Of a stretch of DNA of 64,000 bases, positions 42,752-50,294 are shown piece by piece. The stretch lies in the NCBI RefSeq assembly GCF_011762045.1, contig NZ_JAASQS010000001.1, positions 1 to 64,000 of the forward strand, read 5' to 3'. The notes beneath the pieces are model-generated. The model was given only the letters and a program-made list of their open reading frames with translations, was not told where the DNA came from and did not search any database. A program made the position numbers and the translations under genes. Origin of the DNA: Rhizomicrobium electricum. GTDB lineage: Bacteria; Pseudomonadota; Alphaproteobacteria; Micropepsales; Micropepsaceae. How positions within the stretch are numbered: position 1 is the first letter of the stretch; every line of letters starts with the position of its first letter.

Positions 42752-43253
42752 GCGGCGTCTCCTGCCTCGATCTCAAAACCACCGCGCCTTCCCCGGAAAT
42801 GCGGAGCGGGCGGCGAAATGCGACCGAAGAGGCCCGCCATCGAAGGCGGGCCGCACCTAAAAGGCCGAAATGCAATGGAGGACACGCGATGAGCGTGTTG
42901 CGGCCTGCCGCGGCGGGCCTACAAGGGAGCGCCGCCTGCCCCGCGGTTCAGGGGAGGCCCTTAAAAGAAAAGTCCCACTTTCGCGGTACGCGAAGGTGGG
43001 TCCTGATGAGGATCGCGTCCGTCAGCGCTGCGACAGAAGCCGACAGTGTCGGTCAAACCGCCATGTCTGCGCAGCGCTGGCGGGAACTGGCACCCAGCCT
43101 ACAACGACAGATTGGAGAGAACGCTCGCGGGAATTCCGTGGAAAACTTTGAAAATCGCCTATTCGTTGATCGCACCAACCGCGCAAACTGATTATCGTTC
43201 GCTTCACTGACTATATATGCAGTCCGCCTACGGACTGTCTGTCGTGGGGCACA
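42752..43253. other. 502-base intergenic stretch with two strong hairpins
   Basis: No gene is supported here. GGCCCGCC (42831-42838) pairs with GGCGGGCC (42845-42852). A larger hairpin at 42974-43000 has a twelve-base stem with one G-T pair and a three-base loop; on the minus strand it is followed by a CTTTTCTTTT tract, so it could end a minus-strand transcript. A third hairpin, CAGTCC/GGACTG (43220-43237), lies 17 bases before the next start. The stretch may hold a leader of ardC or a small RNA. Confidence 0.4.
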
Positions 43254-43508
43254 ATGGGACGCAGGATCGAGATCGCAGACGATGTTCCCATGTCGGATCA
43301 CGTCACCGACTATGACCGCGAACACTTCACGATTTACATCCGTTTGCTCGATGCCGAGCGTGACGGTGTCTGCAACGAGGATATGGCGCGCGGTATCCTC
43401 GGCATCGACCCGGTTGCAGAGCCGACCCGAGCCAAGCGAGCGCTCACCAGTCACTTGAACCGTGCACACTGGATGACCACACAAGGCTACAAAGACTTGC
43501 TCAAGTAG
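43254..43508 (+). CDS. Small DUF2285 protein, QseM-like candidate antiactivator
   Basis: An 84-residue protein that is nearly only a DUF2285 domain: HFTIYIRLLDAERDGVCNED, MARGILGIDP, RAKRALTSHLNRAHWMTTQG, YKDLLK. DUF2285 is a helix-turn-helix variant known from conjugative elements, where the short protein QseM blocks the activators TraR and FseA in Mesorhizobium R7A. The length and the place beside an FseA-like gene support that role. It converges with that gene, with one base between the stops. A second ATG at 43290 could also be the start. Confidence 0.72.
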   Translation: MGRRIEIADDVPMSDHVTDYDREHFTIYIRLLDAERDGVCNEDMARGILGIDPVAEPTRAKRALTSHLNRAHWMTTQGYKDLLK

Positions 43509-43509
43509 A

Positions 43510-44283
43510 TCAGTCGAGCAGCCGGCGGTAACCGCTTTCCATCATTTCACGTCCGCTTAAGACGGCGCGACGGATATGATCGCGCATGTGATTGCCTGGG
43601 TCTGACCACTCCGTCGCAACCCGCTGGGCGCCGAATAGTCGGATTGCAATATCCCGGTAATGGGCCTTTGCGAGCCAACCATCGAGCGCCAGAAGCTTGG
43701 TTGCCAAGCGCACGGCGCGCCCTTCTGGCGGATAGAGCTCTGGCCGCAGGACACCATGGGTGACCACATCGTTCAAGCGCTTCATCGCTGTGAGCCGCCC
43801 GCTGGCGGTCTTACTGAGAAACAGCGCCGGGGTCAGAAGCACGGCTCCGGTCATGGGGCCATGCACTTCCAACTGTAGCCATCGGCCTTCCTGGCTAAGG
43901 AGCACGTGATGGACGTCCCCTTCGTCGATCACTGTGACGCGACACTGCACGCCATCAAGCGACAAGGAACGCGCTAGCTCGTCTGACGAGCGCGGCGCAC
44001 TTGCGAGCGGCAGTACCGAGACACACGCCTCTTTGCGCCAAAAAACCTCGGCGAAGAGCGCATCCTGTGAGGGATCGGTCAGCCGCAGCAGTGGCCAACA
44101 CGAAGGTTCCGCAGCTACGGGCGCATCCCCATGCCCGGCAGAGAAGTCCGCGCGATATTTGGGGTTACGGCGCAGAAACTCCCAAGCCCAGGCAAGACTG
44201 GGTAGCTTGTGTGTCCACTCATAAGGAGCAGGATCGGTTTTATCGGCAGCTCCCGCGGGCTGCCCATGTCGATGGATACTCAT
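43510..44283 (-). CDS. FseA-like activator: DUF6499 and DUF2285 fused in one frame
   Basis: A 257-residue protein. The N-terminal part (about 15-60: YEWTHKLPSLAWAWEFLRRN, then PKYRADF) matches the DUF6499 type and the C-terminal part (about 175-257: TKLLALDGWLAKAHYRDIAI, RDHIRRAVLSGREMMESGYR) is DUF2285. In Mesorhizobium R7A these two parts are separate frames joined by a programmed frameshift to give FseA, which turns on excision. Here they form a single open frame with no shift. A role as excision activator is inferred. The converging QseM-like gene would be its partner. Confidence 0.75.
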   Translation of the reverse strand: MSIHRHGQPAGAADKTDPAPYEWTHKLPSLAWAWEFLRRNPKYRADFSAGHGDAPVAAEPSCWPLLRLTDPSQDALFAEVFWRKEACVSVLPLASAPRSSDELARSLSLDGVQCRVTVIDEGDVHHVLLSQEGRWLQLEVHGPMTGAVLLTPALFLSKTASGRLTAMKRLNDVVTHGVLRPELYPPEGRAVRLATKLLALDGWLAKAHYRDIAIRLFGAQRVATEWSDPGNHMRDHIRRAVLSGREMMESGYRRLLD

Positions 44284-44449
44284 GCGCCACGCTCACCATT
44301 TCCCGTTTCAGGTTGGTTGCACGGCAATGTTGTTGATGACTGCTGCGATGCCAGCAAGACAGTAACCGTACAACGCCGCCATCTATACGAATTTTAACCT
44401 GCGAAGCCAAGATGCGCACGATTGTAAGTACAACATTTTATGCGAAATT

Positions 44450-44462
44450 AGTCCGTAGACGG
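44450..44462 (+). promoter_or_regulatory. AGTCCGTAGACGG, candidate shared operator
   Basis: The 13-mer AGTCCGTAGACGG lies 167 bases upstream of the FseA-like start. The same word with one change (AGTCCGTAGGCGG) stands on the minus strand at 43236-43224, 17 bases before the QseM-like start. A common regulator of the two genes could bind both. The gap 44284-44523 otherwise shows nothing. Confidence 0.35.
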
Positions 44463-44523
44463 CATAAACCGCCTATCGGTCGCCCAGCAGACGCGGGTAT
44501 CCGGCGTAAACGTACAGCCGCTT

Positions 44524-45801
44524 TTAGTCGGAACTAGATTCCGTGTCGTTGGCATCGTCGCGCTGGGCATTGTTCATGACAGTCTCGGCGCGTTCTTTGA
44601 TGGCCGCGGCGAACGTGTCGACCCACTCCGTGCCCGTCGGCATGGCCGTTACTTCTTCGATTGCAGCAGGCAATTCGGCAAGCAGCTTCGACACCAATTG
44701 GCCGACGCGGCGCACGGTGCCGGTTTCCGAGAGACCCGCCGCTGCTGCCATCCGCCGCCAATGGCGCTGATAGATATGCCGGCCTCGGCGCTGCCCGCCG
44801 ATATCTTGGGCGTGATTTAGGGTAATGTTCGCCCAGACCATGCCGGACATCAGATCGTAAAGTGGCGCCAACTCAGCCCGCTTTGGCTGCAGAAGGATGG
44901 AATAGTTCTTGGCGTGGGAATCGACGTTGCCGATGGCGATGTTGAAAACCACCGCGTCGAGCAAGCGGGTGATATCGCGCGCCGTCATATGCGCCCGGAC
45001 GAGCGCGAACATGTCGGCAAGGGATGGCCCCGCTCGCCCGGTTCCGTTGTGCTCATATTTGGCGGCGGGAGCCCTACCAAGTGCTTGGCAGAAATCCTCT
45101 TGATGCAGGCGCGAAATCCGCTCGCCGTCGCGGCCACGATCAAAGCGCTCCACGAGGAGATAGCTGCGGGCCCCAGCGCGCCCCGTTGTCACGTGAGCCA
45201 CCGAGAGACCGCAGCGCCGCGCCAGCACCATACAAAGCGCTTCGTTCGGGACACTGCCCGCGAGCCGCGGATTATCGGGCTTCAAGATGTGGGTGGACGG
45301 CGTTCCGTTAACCGGGATGGCGAGCTTGCCGTCGAGCAGCGCGAGCGGCAGCTTCTCCTGCGCCCCGGCAAGGCTCATCGACACACCCTCTTCGCCAACC
45401 AGAAACGGCTTGGCGGGAAGCTCTTCGATAATGCGTTCGAGCTGATCGGCCCCGGCAATGGCGATTGTTTCATCCTTCTCCACAGGGCGAGGCTTGCCGA
45501 TGGTCAGCGCGCCGGCGAGATCTCGCCCGGTCTCGGCAATAAGCCCCATGACGTCGTCCTGGGAGACCCCGAGGGCTTGGGTCATGGCGCGCAACGGCTC
45601 GCCTTCCGGCAAGAGGTTCATCAGCCAGGGCGTTGTGACCGATGGCCCCCAATCGGCGGCGCTGAGCGGCATGCTCAATGAGATCGGAAAAGTACCGGCC
45701 GCGCTTCGCCAATCGGCATCGTAGCGAATGTGCAGACCGTCGTCGGAGGCAGCAATCGTCGCCACTAGCGTTTGGCGGAAGAAGATGGGCGTGTCGGTCA
45801 T
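44524..45801 (-). CDS. hipA: HipA-type serine/threonine kinase toxin
   Basis: A complete 425-residue HipA. The N-terminal subdomain ends near 105. Conserved marks follow in order: SMSLAGAQEKLPLALL, PSTHILKPDN, YLLVERFDR, HQEDFCQALG, the catalytic loop NIAIGNVDSHAKNYSI and the metal-binding DxxSG in APLYDLMSGM. E. coli HipA phosphorylates the glutamyl-tRNA synthetase; related kinases hit other synthetases, so the target here is open. The start overlaps the hipB stop by four bases. It serves the ICE as a maintenance or persistence module. Confidence 0.92.
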   Translation of the reverse strand: MTDTPIFFRQTLVATIAASDDGLHIRYDADWRSAAGTFPISLSMPLSAADWGPSVTTPWLMNLLPEGEPLRAMTQALGVSQDDVMGLIAETGRDLAGALTIGKPRPVEKDETIAIAGADQLERIIEELPAKPFLVGEEGVSMSLAGAQEKLPLALLDGKLAIPVNGTPSTHILKPDNPRLAGSVPNEALCMVLARRCGLSVAHVTTGRAGARSYLLVERFDRGRDGERISRLHQEDFCQALGRAPAAKYEHNGTGRAGPSLADMFALVRAHMTARDITRLLDAVVFNIAIGNVDSHAKNYSILLQPKRAELAPLYDLMSGMVWANITLNHAQDIGGQRRGRHIYQRHWRRMAAAAGLSETGTVRRVGQLVSKLLAELPAAIEEVTAMPTGTEWVDTFAAAIKERAETVMNNAQRDDANDTESSSD

Positions 45802-46004
45802 GACTGCGCCCGCCCATCAACGAGATGGATACCAACTGCCTGCGCGGCGGCGAGCGCCTTGCCGAGCTGCGCGGTGGGCTTTCCGGCTTCCAGATCGACG
45901 ATGAAACGTTCGCCAGTGTTGATGGCCAAAGCCAAGTCGCGCTGTGTCAGACCCAACGCCTTGCGGGCCCGCGCGACCATTCTACCGAAAGCTTGTGCAT
46001 CCAT
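45798..46004 (-). CDS. hipB: HipB-type antitoxin and repressor
   Basis: A 68-residue Cro/CI-type helix-turn-helix protein: VARARKALGLTQRDLALAIN and ERFIVDLEAGKPTAQLGKAL. The start at 46004 (MDAQAFGRMV) was chosen because the upstream extension contains an operator sequence. It should bind HipA and repress the operon through the three palindromes upstream. A close relative stands at 52382-52588 with matching operators. Confidence 0.92.
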   Translation of the reverse strand: MDAQAFGRMVARARKALGLTQRDLALAINTGERFIVDLEAGKPTAQLGKALAAAQAVGIHLVDGRAQS

Positions 46005-46017
46005 GGAAGTTTCTTTT

Positions 46018-46133
46018 CTTACCGATCGGTAAGATAAACACATGGGAGGCACTGCGCAAGAAGTATTCTTCCCGATCAGTAAGAAATTGGAGCGTCAGCA
46101 CTCCAAAATCGCCATTTCTTACCGATCGGGAAG
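46018..46133. promoter_or_regulatory. Three HipB operators at exact 50-base spacing
   Basis: CTTACCGATCGGTAAG (46018-46033) is a perfect 16-base palindrome. CTTCCCGATCAGTAAG (46068-46083) and CTTACCGATCGGGAAG (46118-46133) are near-perfect copies. Start-to-start distance is 50 bases in both steps. The first copy lies 14 bases before the hipB start. The same palindrome type with the same 50-base step stands upstream of the broken hipBA at 52601. Confidence 0.8.
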
Positions 46134-46181
46134 CATTCCCAAATAAAACAGACGAATAGGCCCACGGTTTCGATCATCGGA

Positions 46182-46445
46182 CTTCTTGAAAGATGGCCAA
46201 TCCGCCATTGCGACCACCAATTGTTTACTGACCAAAATGGCAATGTTTTTTGTGAAGCACACCACATTCAGCCACTCTCCGAAGGCGGCGCGGATACACC
46301 ATCAAATATCTCCTGCATTTGCCCGAGCCACCATCGCGAAGCGCACTTCGGAAAGCACGCCCGTGAAATTCGCCCTGCGCTCGAAGGCATCAGGGCGGCG
46401 GAAAATGGAACGCATGTGCCTCCTCCGGTTACAGAAAGCACGTAG
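46182..46445 (+). pseudogene. HNH endonuclease C-terminal fragment
   Basis: The plus strand encodes a typical HNH core: FCEAHHIQPLSEGG, then DTPSNISCICPSHHREAHFG. It lacks the N-terminal part of any HNH protein I can name and has no ATG or ribosome site, since the open frame runs back into the operator region of hipB. The fragment ends with a stop at 46443-46445. It could be the tail of a restriction or homing-type nuclease gene cut when the element end formed. No gene is seen from 46446 to 46544. Confidence 0.6.
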
Positions 46446-46544
46446 TGTAGGCGCTTTTCGTGACTTTCGTAACGTGTTGATCCAACTGGGTCTGCACTAC
46501 TCCAGTTTTTCCTGTAAAGGCCCGTGCGCAGTCGAGACTTCGCC

Positions 46545-46590
46545 GCTTCCCAAGCTGCATACGAGGGTTCGCTTCCCTTCGCCCGCTCCA
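46545..46590 (+). repeat. tRNA-Gly(CCC) 3' fragment, likely ICE attachment site
   Basis: The 46 bases read like the anticodon loop, variable loop, T arm and acceptor 3' strand of a glycine tRNA: GCTTCCCAAGC around anticodon CCC, CGAGGGTTCG, and CCCTTCGCCCGCTCCA with encoded CCA. The 5' half is absent. The normally invariant A of the T loop (TTCGA) is C here, so it is not a working tRNA. This is how the 3' end of a target tRNA is left at the far end of an integrated element. Confidence 0.78.
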
Positions 46591-46819
46591 TGGCTTAGCT
46601 GAGAACGAACCGAGTTTTTAACTGCGGATTTAACAGCTTTTGTTCCGATTTCGCCCCCGCGTGCGCCCCGGCGGACCATCGTTAGAACCCATATCGGCTC
46701 AGGGCCGCCGATTAGAAACGTTCATGCCGCGCTCGGGCTGTCGCGGCGGGGTCGTGGACGCAATTCCCGTCGCTGACGCAAGGTCTGCCAGCGCGCGTAC
46801 CTGTGCGGCTTGCAAGCGA

Positions 46820-47563
46820 TCAAGGACCGAGGTGAGTCTTCGGGAAAATTCGCAGTCCCTTGCGCCATAACTTAAGCGCTTGCCAGTGAATGGCGGCGGT
46901 TACCTTAAAGGTTTGCAGGGGAATGGCGAAGAACAGCTTCAGCAGATTGCGATCGGTCAATGGCTGATGTTCGCCGGTCAGCACGGCACAAAGCATTAAC
47001 TGATCGTCGTGGCTGACATTGATGCCGATGTTAATCCGATCATCATCCTGAGCGACGCGGAAATCATATCTCATTGCCATGCCAAGAAACGGCGAAACAT
47101 AAAAACTTTTGCGGCAGGTTTGCTTGACCGGTCCCGATGCGCCGTCGACCGGCAGAAGATAGGTGTGCCGTTCGCCAAACGTATTGTGCACTTCGTAGCG
47201 GATAGCGGTTAGTACGCCGCCGGCGTCGTAACAGAAGAATGTGCTGAGGGGATTGAAGGTGTATCCAAGCACCCGCGGCATCAGGAGAACGAAAATCTTC
47301 TCGGCGGCAATGCCGGCATTTTTCGCCTCTTCGCGAATTTGATCGGTCAGCGGCACGGAGCTGCCGTTGCCATGGTCGCGGTCGTAGAGGCTGAAGAGAT
47401 TGGGCTTGTTATAGGAGAACCACCGCAGCGAGCGGCTATGGGCGGGAATTTCATCGAGATCGAGAAACAGCCAGAACGCCTTATAACGGAAATGATGGCG
47501 GCGCGGCGCCAACCGCCGGTGCATCACCGAACCCACACAAAGCGTCGAGGCAAATGCCATCAC
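46820..47563 (-). CDS. DUF1365 family protein
   Basis: A 247-residue protein of a family that is regularly encoded beside an FAD oxidoreductase and a cyclopropane-fatty-acid synthase. Typical stretches are RRHHFRYKAFWLFLDLDEIP, RVLGYTFNPLSTFFCYDAGG, FGERHTYLLP and KSFYVSPFLGMAMRYDF. It overlaps the FAD oxidoreductase gene by four bases. In Rhodobacter a like gene belongs to the RpoE-ChrR singlet-oxygen regulon and takes part in unusual fatty-acid formation. The reaction itself is not settled. The 229 bases between 46591 and 46819 hold nothing I can name. Confidence 0.88.
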   Translation of the reverse strand: MMAFASTLCVGSVMHRRLAPRRHHFRYKAFWLFLDLDEIPAHSRSLRWFSYNKPNLFSLYDRDHGNGSSVPLTDQIREEAKNAGIAAEKIFVLLMPRVLGYTFNPLSTFFCYDAGGVLTAIRYEVHNTFGERHTYLLPVDGASGPVKQTCRKSFYVSPFLGMAMRYDFRVAQDDDRINIGINVSHDDQLMLCAVLTGEHQPLTDRNLLKLFFAIPLQTFKVTAAIHWQALKLWRKGLRIFPKTHLGP

Positions 47564-48873
47564 GCGGGCTCCAAAACGTCTTTCGAGGCAATGACGATGC
47601 GGCTCGATTCATTGGCGACCTGCCAAGGCCGGCGTACGCCGCCGAGCTGTTCGGCAACGGCCAGTCCGGCTTGCAATCCGTCCTCGTGGAAGCCGGCGCC
47701 GAAATGGGCGCCGCAGAACCAGGTGTTGCGCTTGCCCTGCAAATGCCAAAGCTTGCTTTGAGCGGCATGGGTGTTGGCGTCGAACAGCGGGTGCTCGTAG
47801 ATTTGGCCGTGTATAAGCGTTCCGGCGCGCGGTGGCCGTATGGGGTTGAGGGTTACGAAGTATTGCCGGTTGCCCTTGATGTTTTGCAGTCTGTTCATCC
47901 AATAGGTGACGCAAAGCCTGCCGTTCTCCTCGCCCATATAATTCCAGCTCGACCATAGCTGTCGCCGAGTCGGCATCAGGCTTTCGTCACTGTGCAAGAC
48001 GGTGTGATTTCGGCTGTAGCGGAATGCCCCGAGCAACCGCTGTTCGTCCGCGTCGGCGTCGGCAAGCATGGCGAGCGCCTGATCGGCGTGCGACGCAACG
48101 ACGACATGATCGAAGGTTTCACTTTGTCCGGCGCTGTCCTTGATGGTGACGACGCCGTTCTGGCGTGCAATTGCTTCGACGCCGGTATTGAGGCGGATGC
48201 GGCCGGCAAGCGGCTTCATCAAGCGGCGCACATATTCGCGCGAGCCGCCGCAGACCGTTTCCCACGGAGGGGCCTTGCCAAAGCGCAGCAATTGATGATT
48301 GGCCTGAAAGCGGACGAAAGCGATGGCGGGATAGGCGAGCATTTCACCGGGAGCGCACGACCAGATCGCGCTCGCCATCGGCAGCAGGCAATTGTCGCGA
48401 AACGCATCGCTGAAGCCGCGCAAACGAAGATAGTCGCCGATGCTGAGCGGTTCGGCCGCAAGCAGGGCGATATCGGATTGGGCTTGCTGGTGGAAGCGCC
48501 TGAGGTCGTAAAGCATTTGCCAGAAGCGCGGCTGGACGAAGTTGTGGAGCTGCCCCCAAAAGACTTCCGAGGAGTATTCCAGCCGGCCCTGGTTCAGGGA
48601 TACGGAGAACGACATCTCCGACAATTCCGTCTTCACCTCCAAATGCCGGAAAAGGGCCGAGAGATTGGGGTAGGTGACGTGGTTAAAAACGATGAAGCCA
48701 GTATCGATGGGCACCTCCTGGCCGTCGCTTTCAACACTCACGGTATTGGAATGGCCGCCCACCCGGTCGGCGGCCTCAAAAACGGTAACCTCATGCCGAG
48801 ACGACAGCAGCCATGCGGCTGAGAGACCGGAAATTCCGGTCCCGACCACGGCAATCTTGAGCGTCGAGGGCAT
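47560..48873 (-). CDS. FAD-dependent amine-oxidase-like oxidoreductase
   Basis: A 437-residue flavoprotein. The N-terminal Rossmann motif is IAVVGTGISGLSAAWLLSSR, followed by VFEAADRVGGHSNTVSV. The C-terminal flavin motif region is FCGAHFGAGFHEDGLQAGLA. Proteins of this kind work with DUF1365 and fatty-acid-modifying enzymes in the response to singlet oxygen. The start at 48873 lies about 50 bases from the divergent TGATCC element. The pair may form one operon with genes outside the visible set; no cyclopropane synthase gene is present downstream in the window. Confidence 0.9.
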   Translation of the reverse strand: MPSTLKIAVVGTGISGLSAAWLLSSRHEVTVFEAADRVGGHSNTVSVESDGQEVPIDTGFIVFNHVTYPNLSALFRHLEVKTELSEMSFSVSLNQGRLEYSSEVFWGQLHNFVQPRFWQMLYDLRRFHQQAQSDIALLAAEPLSIGDYLRLRGFSDAFRDNCLLPMASAIWSCAPGEMLAYPAIAFVRFQANHQLLRFGKAPPWETVCGGSREYVRRLMKPLAGRIRLNTGVEAIARQNGVVTIKDSAGQSETFDHVVVASHADQALAMLADADADEQRLLGAFRYSRNHTVLHSDESLMPTRRQLWSSWNYMGEENGRLCVTYWMNRLQNIKGNRQYFVTLNPIRPPRAGTLIHGQIYEHPLFDANTHAAQSKLWHLQGKRNTWFCGAHFGAGFHEDGLQAGLAVAEQLGGVRRPWQVANESSRIVIASKDVLEPA

Positions 48874-48925
48874 CGAGCATCCTTCTTCCCATTAGGCCCG
48901 CTTAGAACGTGGGCTGGTTCCCACT

Positions 48926-48949
48926 GGATCACTGCTGGTCCGGTGATCC
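48926..48949. promoter_or_regulatory. Divergent TGATCC elements of RpoE type
   Basis: GGATCA at 48926-48931 (TGATCC on the minus strand) and TGATCC at 48944-48949 face away from each other. TGATCC is the -35 element of the RpoE promoters known in Rhodobacter. On the plus strand a TTATTG hexamer follows after 18 bases, and on the minus strand TTCTAA follows after 18. The -10 parts are only moderate matches. They would drive rpoE-chrR to the right and the FAD-DUF1365 pair to the left. Confidence 0.5.
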
Positions 48950-49058
48950 GATGTCCGCAAGCCCCCGTTATTGGAACATGGAGCCAGCGCTAAAACAGGA
49001 TATTCTGCCGGCGTCGTCCGTGATACGCCCGTATGTGCCGTCTTGGGACAGGACGCTG

Positions 49059-49646
49059 ATGGGACAAGGGATGGGCCTGGACAGGGATGCCATTCGGCCG
49101 GATTGGGCCGTCCTGATCGTGGCGGTGTCCGCTCGCGGCGACCGCGCCGCGTTTGCCGAACTGTTCGCCTTTTTCGCGCCCAGGATCAAATCCTTCATGC
49201 TGCGCTCGGGCGAAAGCGAGGTGCAGGCCGAAGAGCTCGCACAAGAGGCGATGCTGATGGTGTGGCGCAAGGCGGCCTTGTTCGATCCGGCTGGCGCGAG
49301 CGCCTCGGCGTGGATTTTTACGATCGCCAGAAACCTACGGATCGATGCCAAGCGGCGCACCCGGCGCGAAAGTGCGCTGGTGGCGGGCGATGTCGATGAC
49401 GAGTTTCACATCGACGAGGCCCCATTGCCCGATGCCCGCCTCGCCGAAACACAAACCGAGGCCAACGTGCGCAATGCTCTGGCCCAGCTACCGCCCGACC
49501 AGCTCCGGGTGGTGGAAATGTCGTTCTTCCAGGATCGGCCGCATGCGGAGATCGCCGATGCGCTGAAAATTCCGCTTGGAACAGTGAAGTCCCGTTTGCG
49601 CCTTGCCATGAGACGTCTGCGTTCTCTTCTGGGTGAAGAAACATGA
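49059..49646 (+). CDS. rpoE: ECF sigma factor RpoE of the RpoE-ChrR type
   Basis: A 195-residue ECF factor. Region 2 includes AAFAELFAFFAPRIKSFMLR, SEVQAEELAQEAMLMVWRKA and SASAWIFTIARNLRIDAKRR. Region 4 includes LPPDQLRVVEMSFFQDRPHA and IPLGTVKSRLRLAMRRLR. The start at 49059 (MGQGMGLDRDAIRP) has AGGA at the right distance; earlier ATGs at 48951 and 48978 would lie in or at the promoter. It overlaps chrR by four bases. In Rhodobacter this factor answers singlet oxygen and organic peroxides. Confidence 0.9.
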   Translation: MGQGMGLDRDAIRPDWAVLIVAVSARGDRAAFAELFAFFAPRIKSFMLRSGESEVQAEELAQEAMLMVWRKAALFDPAGASASAWIFTIARNLRIDAKRRTRRESALVAGDVDDEFHIDEAPLPDARLAETQTEANVRNALAQLPPDQLRVVEMSFFQDRPHAEIADALKIPLGTVKSRLRLAMRRLRSLLGEET

Positions 49647-50287
49647 GTATCGCTCATCATCCGTCCGAGGCGTTGCTCGCCGCGTATGGGGCGGGCCGGC
49701 TTGATGCTGGCGAACATATCGCAATCGCAACGCATCTTTTGGCGTGTGCGCAATGCCGCGCCTTCGTCCGGGCGGTGGAACAGGCCGGTGGTTCCGTTTT
49801 GGCGGAGCTGACGCCGGTGCCGCTGTCCGCCGATGCCTTGGCCTCGGTAGAAGCACGCTTGCAGCAGGCGCCGGAACGCTTTTCGCCCGCCAAGGCGCCT
49901 CCGCATCAAAAGATGGCGGGGTTGCCGCGCTTTGTGCAGACGTATCCATTCGACGAATGGCGTTCTGTGGCGCCGGCGCTGCAGGCCCGCACCATCCGCT
50001 TGCCGCATGCGAGCCTAGCGCGCGTTTTCCTGCTCAAGGCGGGACCGGGAACGCGGCTTTTGGAACATACCCATAGCGGTGTTGAAATGACCTGCGTGCT
50101 CGAAGGCGGCTTCAGTCACAAGGATGGTCATTTCGGTCCTGGTGATTTCGATTTCGGCGATAGCAGCGTTGATCACCGGCCGCTGATCGACGACGGCGTC
50201 GATTGCGTCTGTCTCGTGGCGATGCGCGGCAGGCTCGATATCAACGGCATTCTGGGCCGGCTGATACAGCCTTTCGTGCGCTTATAG
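49643..50287 (+). CDS. chrR: ChrR-type zinc anti-sigma factor with cupin domain
   Basis: A 214-residue protein. The N-terminal anti-sigma domain has HLLACAQC, which with an upstream histidine (residue 5 or 6) should bind zinc. The C-terminal cupin domain has the usual metal-site pattern LEHTHSGVEMTCVLEGGFSH and later FGPGDFDFGDSSVDHRPLID. ChrR holds RpoE until singlet oxygen acts. The ATGA overlap with rpoE means both are made together. All residues expected of the family appear to be in place. Confidence 0.92.
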   Translation: MSIAHHPSEALLAAYGAGRLDAGEHIAIATHLLACAQCRAFVRAVEQAGGSVLAELTPVPLSADALASVEARLQQAPERFSPAKAPPHQKMAGLPRFVQTYPFDEWRSVAPALQARTIRLPHASLARVFLLKAGPGTRLLEHTHSGVEMTCVLEGGFSHKDGHFGPGDFDFGDSSVDHRPLIDDGVDCVCLVAMRGRLDINGILGRLIQPFVRL

Positions 50288-50294
50288 GCGTCTC

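Larger units (their letters stand above)
1..46590. mobile_element. Composite integrative and conjugative element, right-hand part
   Basis: Seen: conjugation genes at 2045-9344, an antirestriction gene, DUF2285 regulators and a toxin-antitoxin module near 42-46 kb, and a 3' tRNA-Gly fragment ending at 46590. Known: elements that use a tRNA gene as target leave the intact gene at one end and a copy of its 3' end at the other. The fragment reads on the plus strand, so the element should lie to its left and the intact tRNA-Gly gene should be before base 1. Inferred: everything from before base 1 to 46590 belongs to one element with three cargo blocks. The integrase that made this junction is not in the window. 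The right end is fairly well supported, the unity of the cargo less so. Confidence 0.6.

Noticed and set aside
46500-46590. Full tRNA-Gly gene
   Set aside because: Only the part from the anticodon loop to CCA matches; the upstream bases cannot form the acceptor 5' strand or D arm, and the T-loop adenine is changed.
47992-48822. Plus-strand open frame of 276 codons
   Set aside because: Antisense to the FAD oxidoreductase with its clear Rossmann motif.
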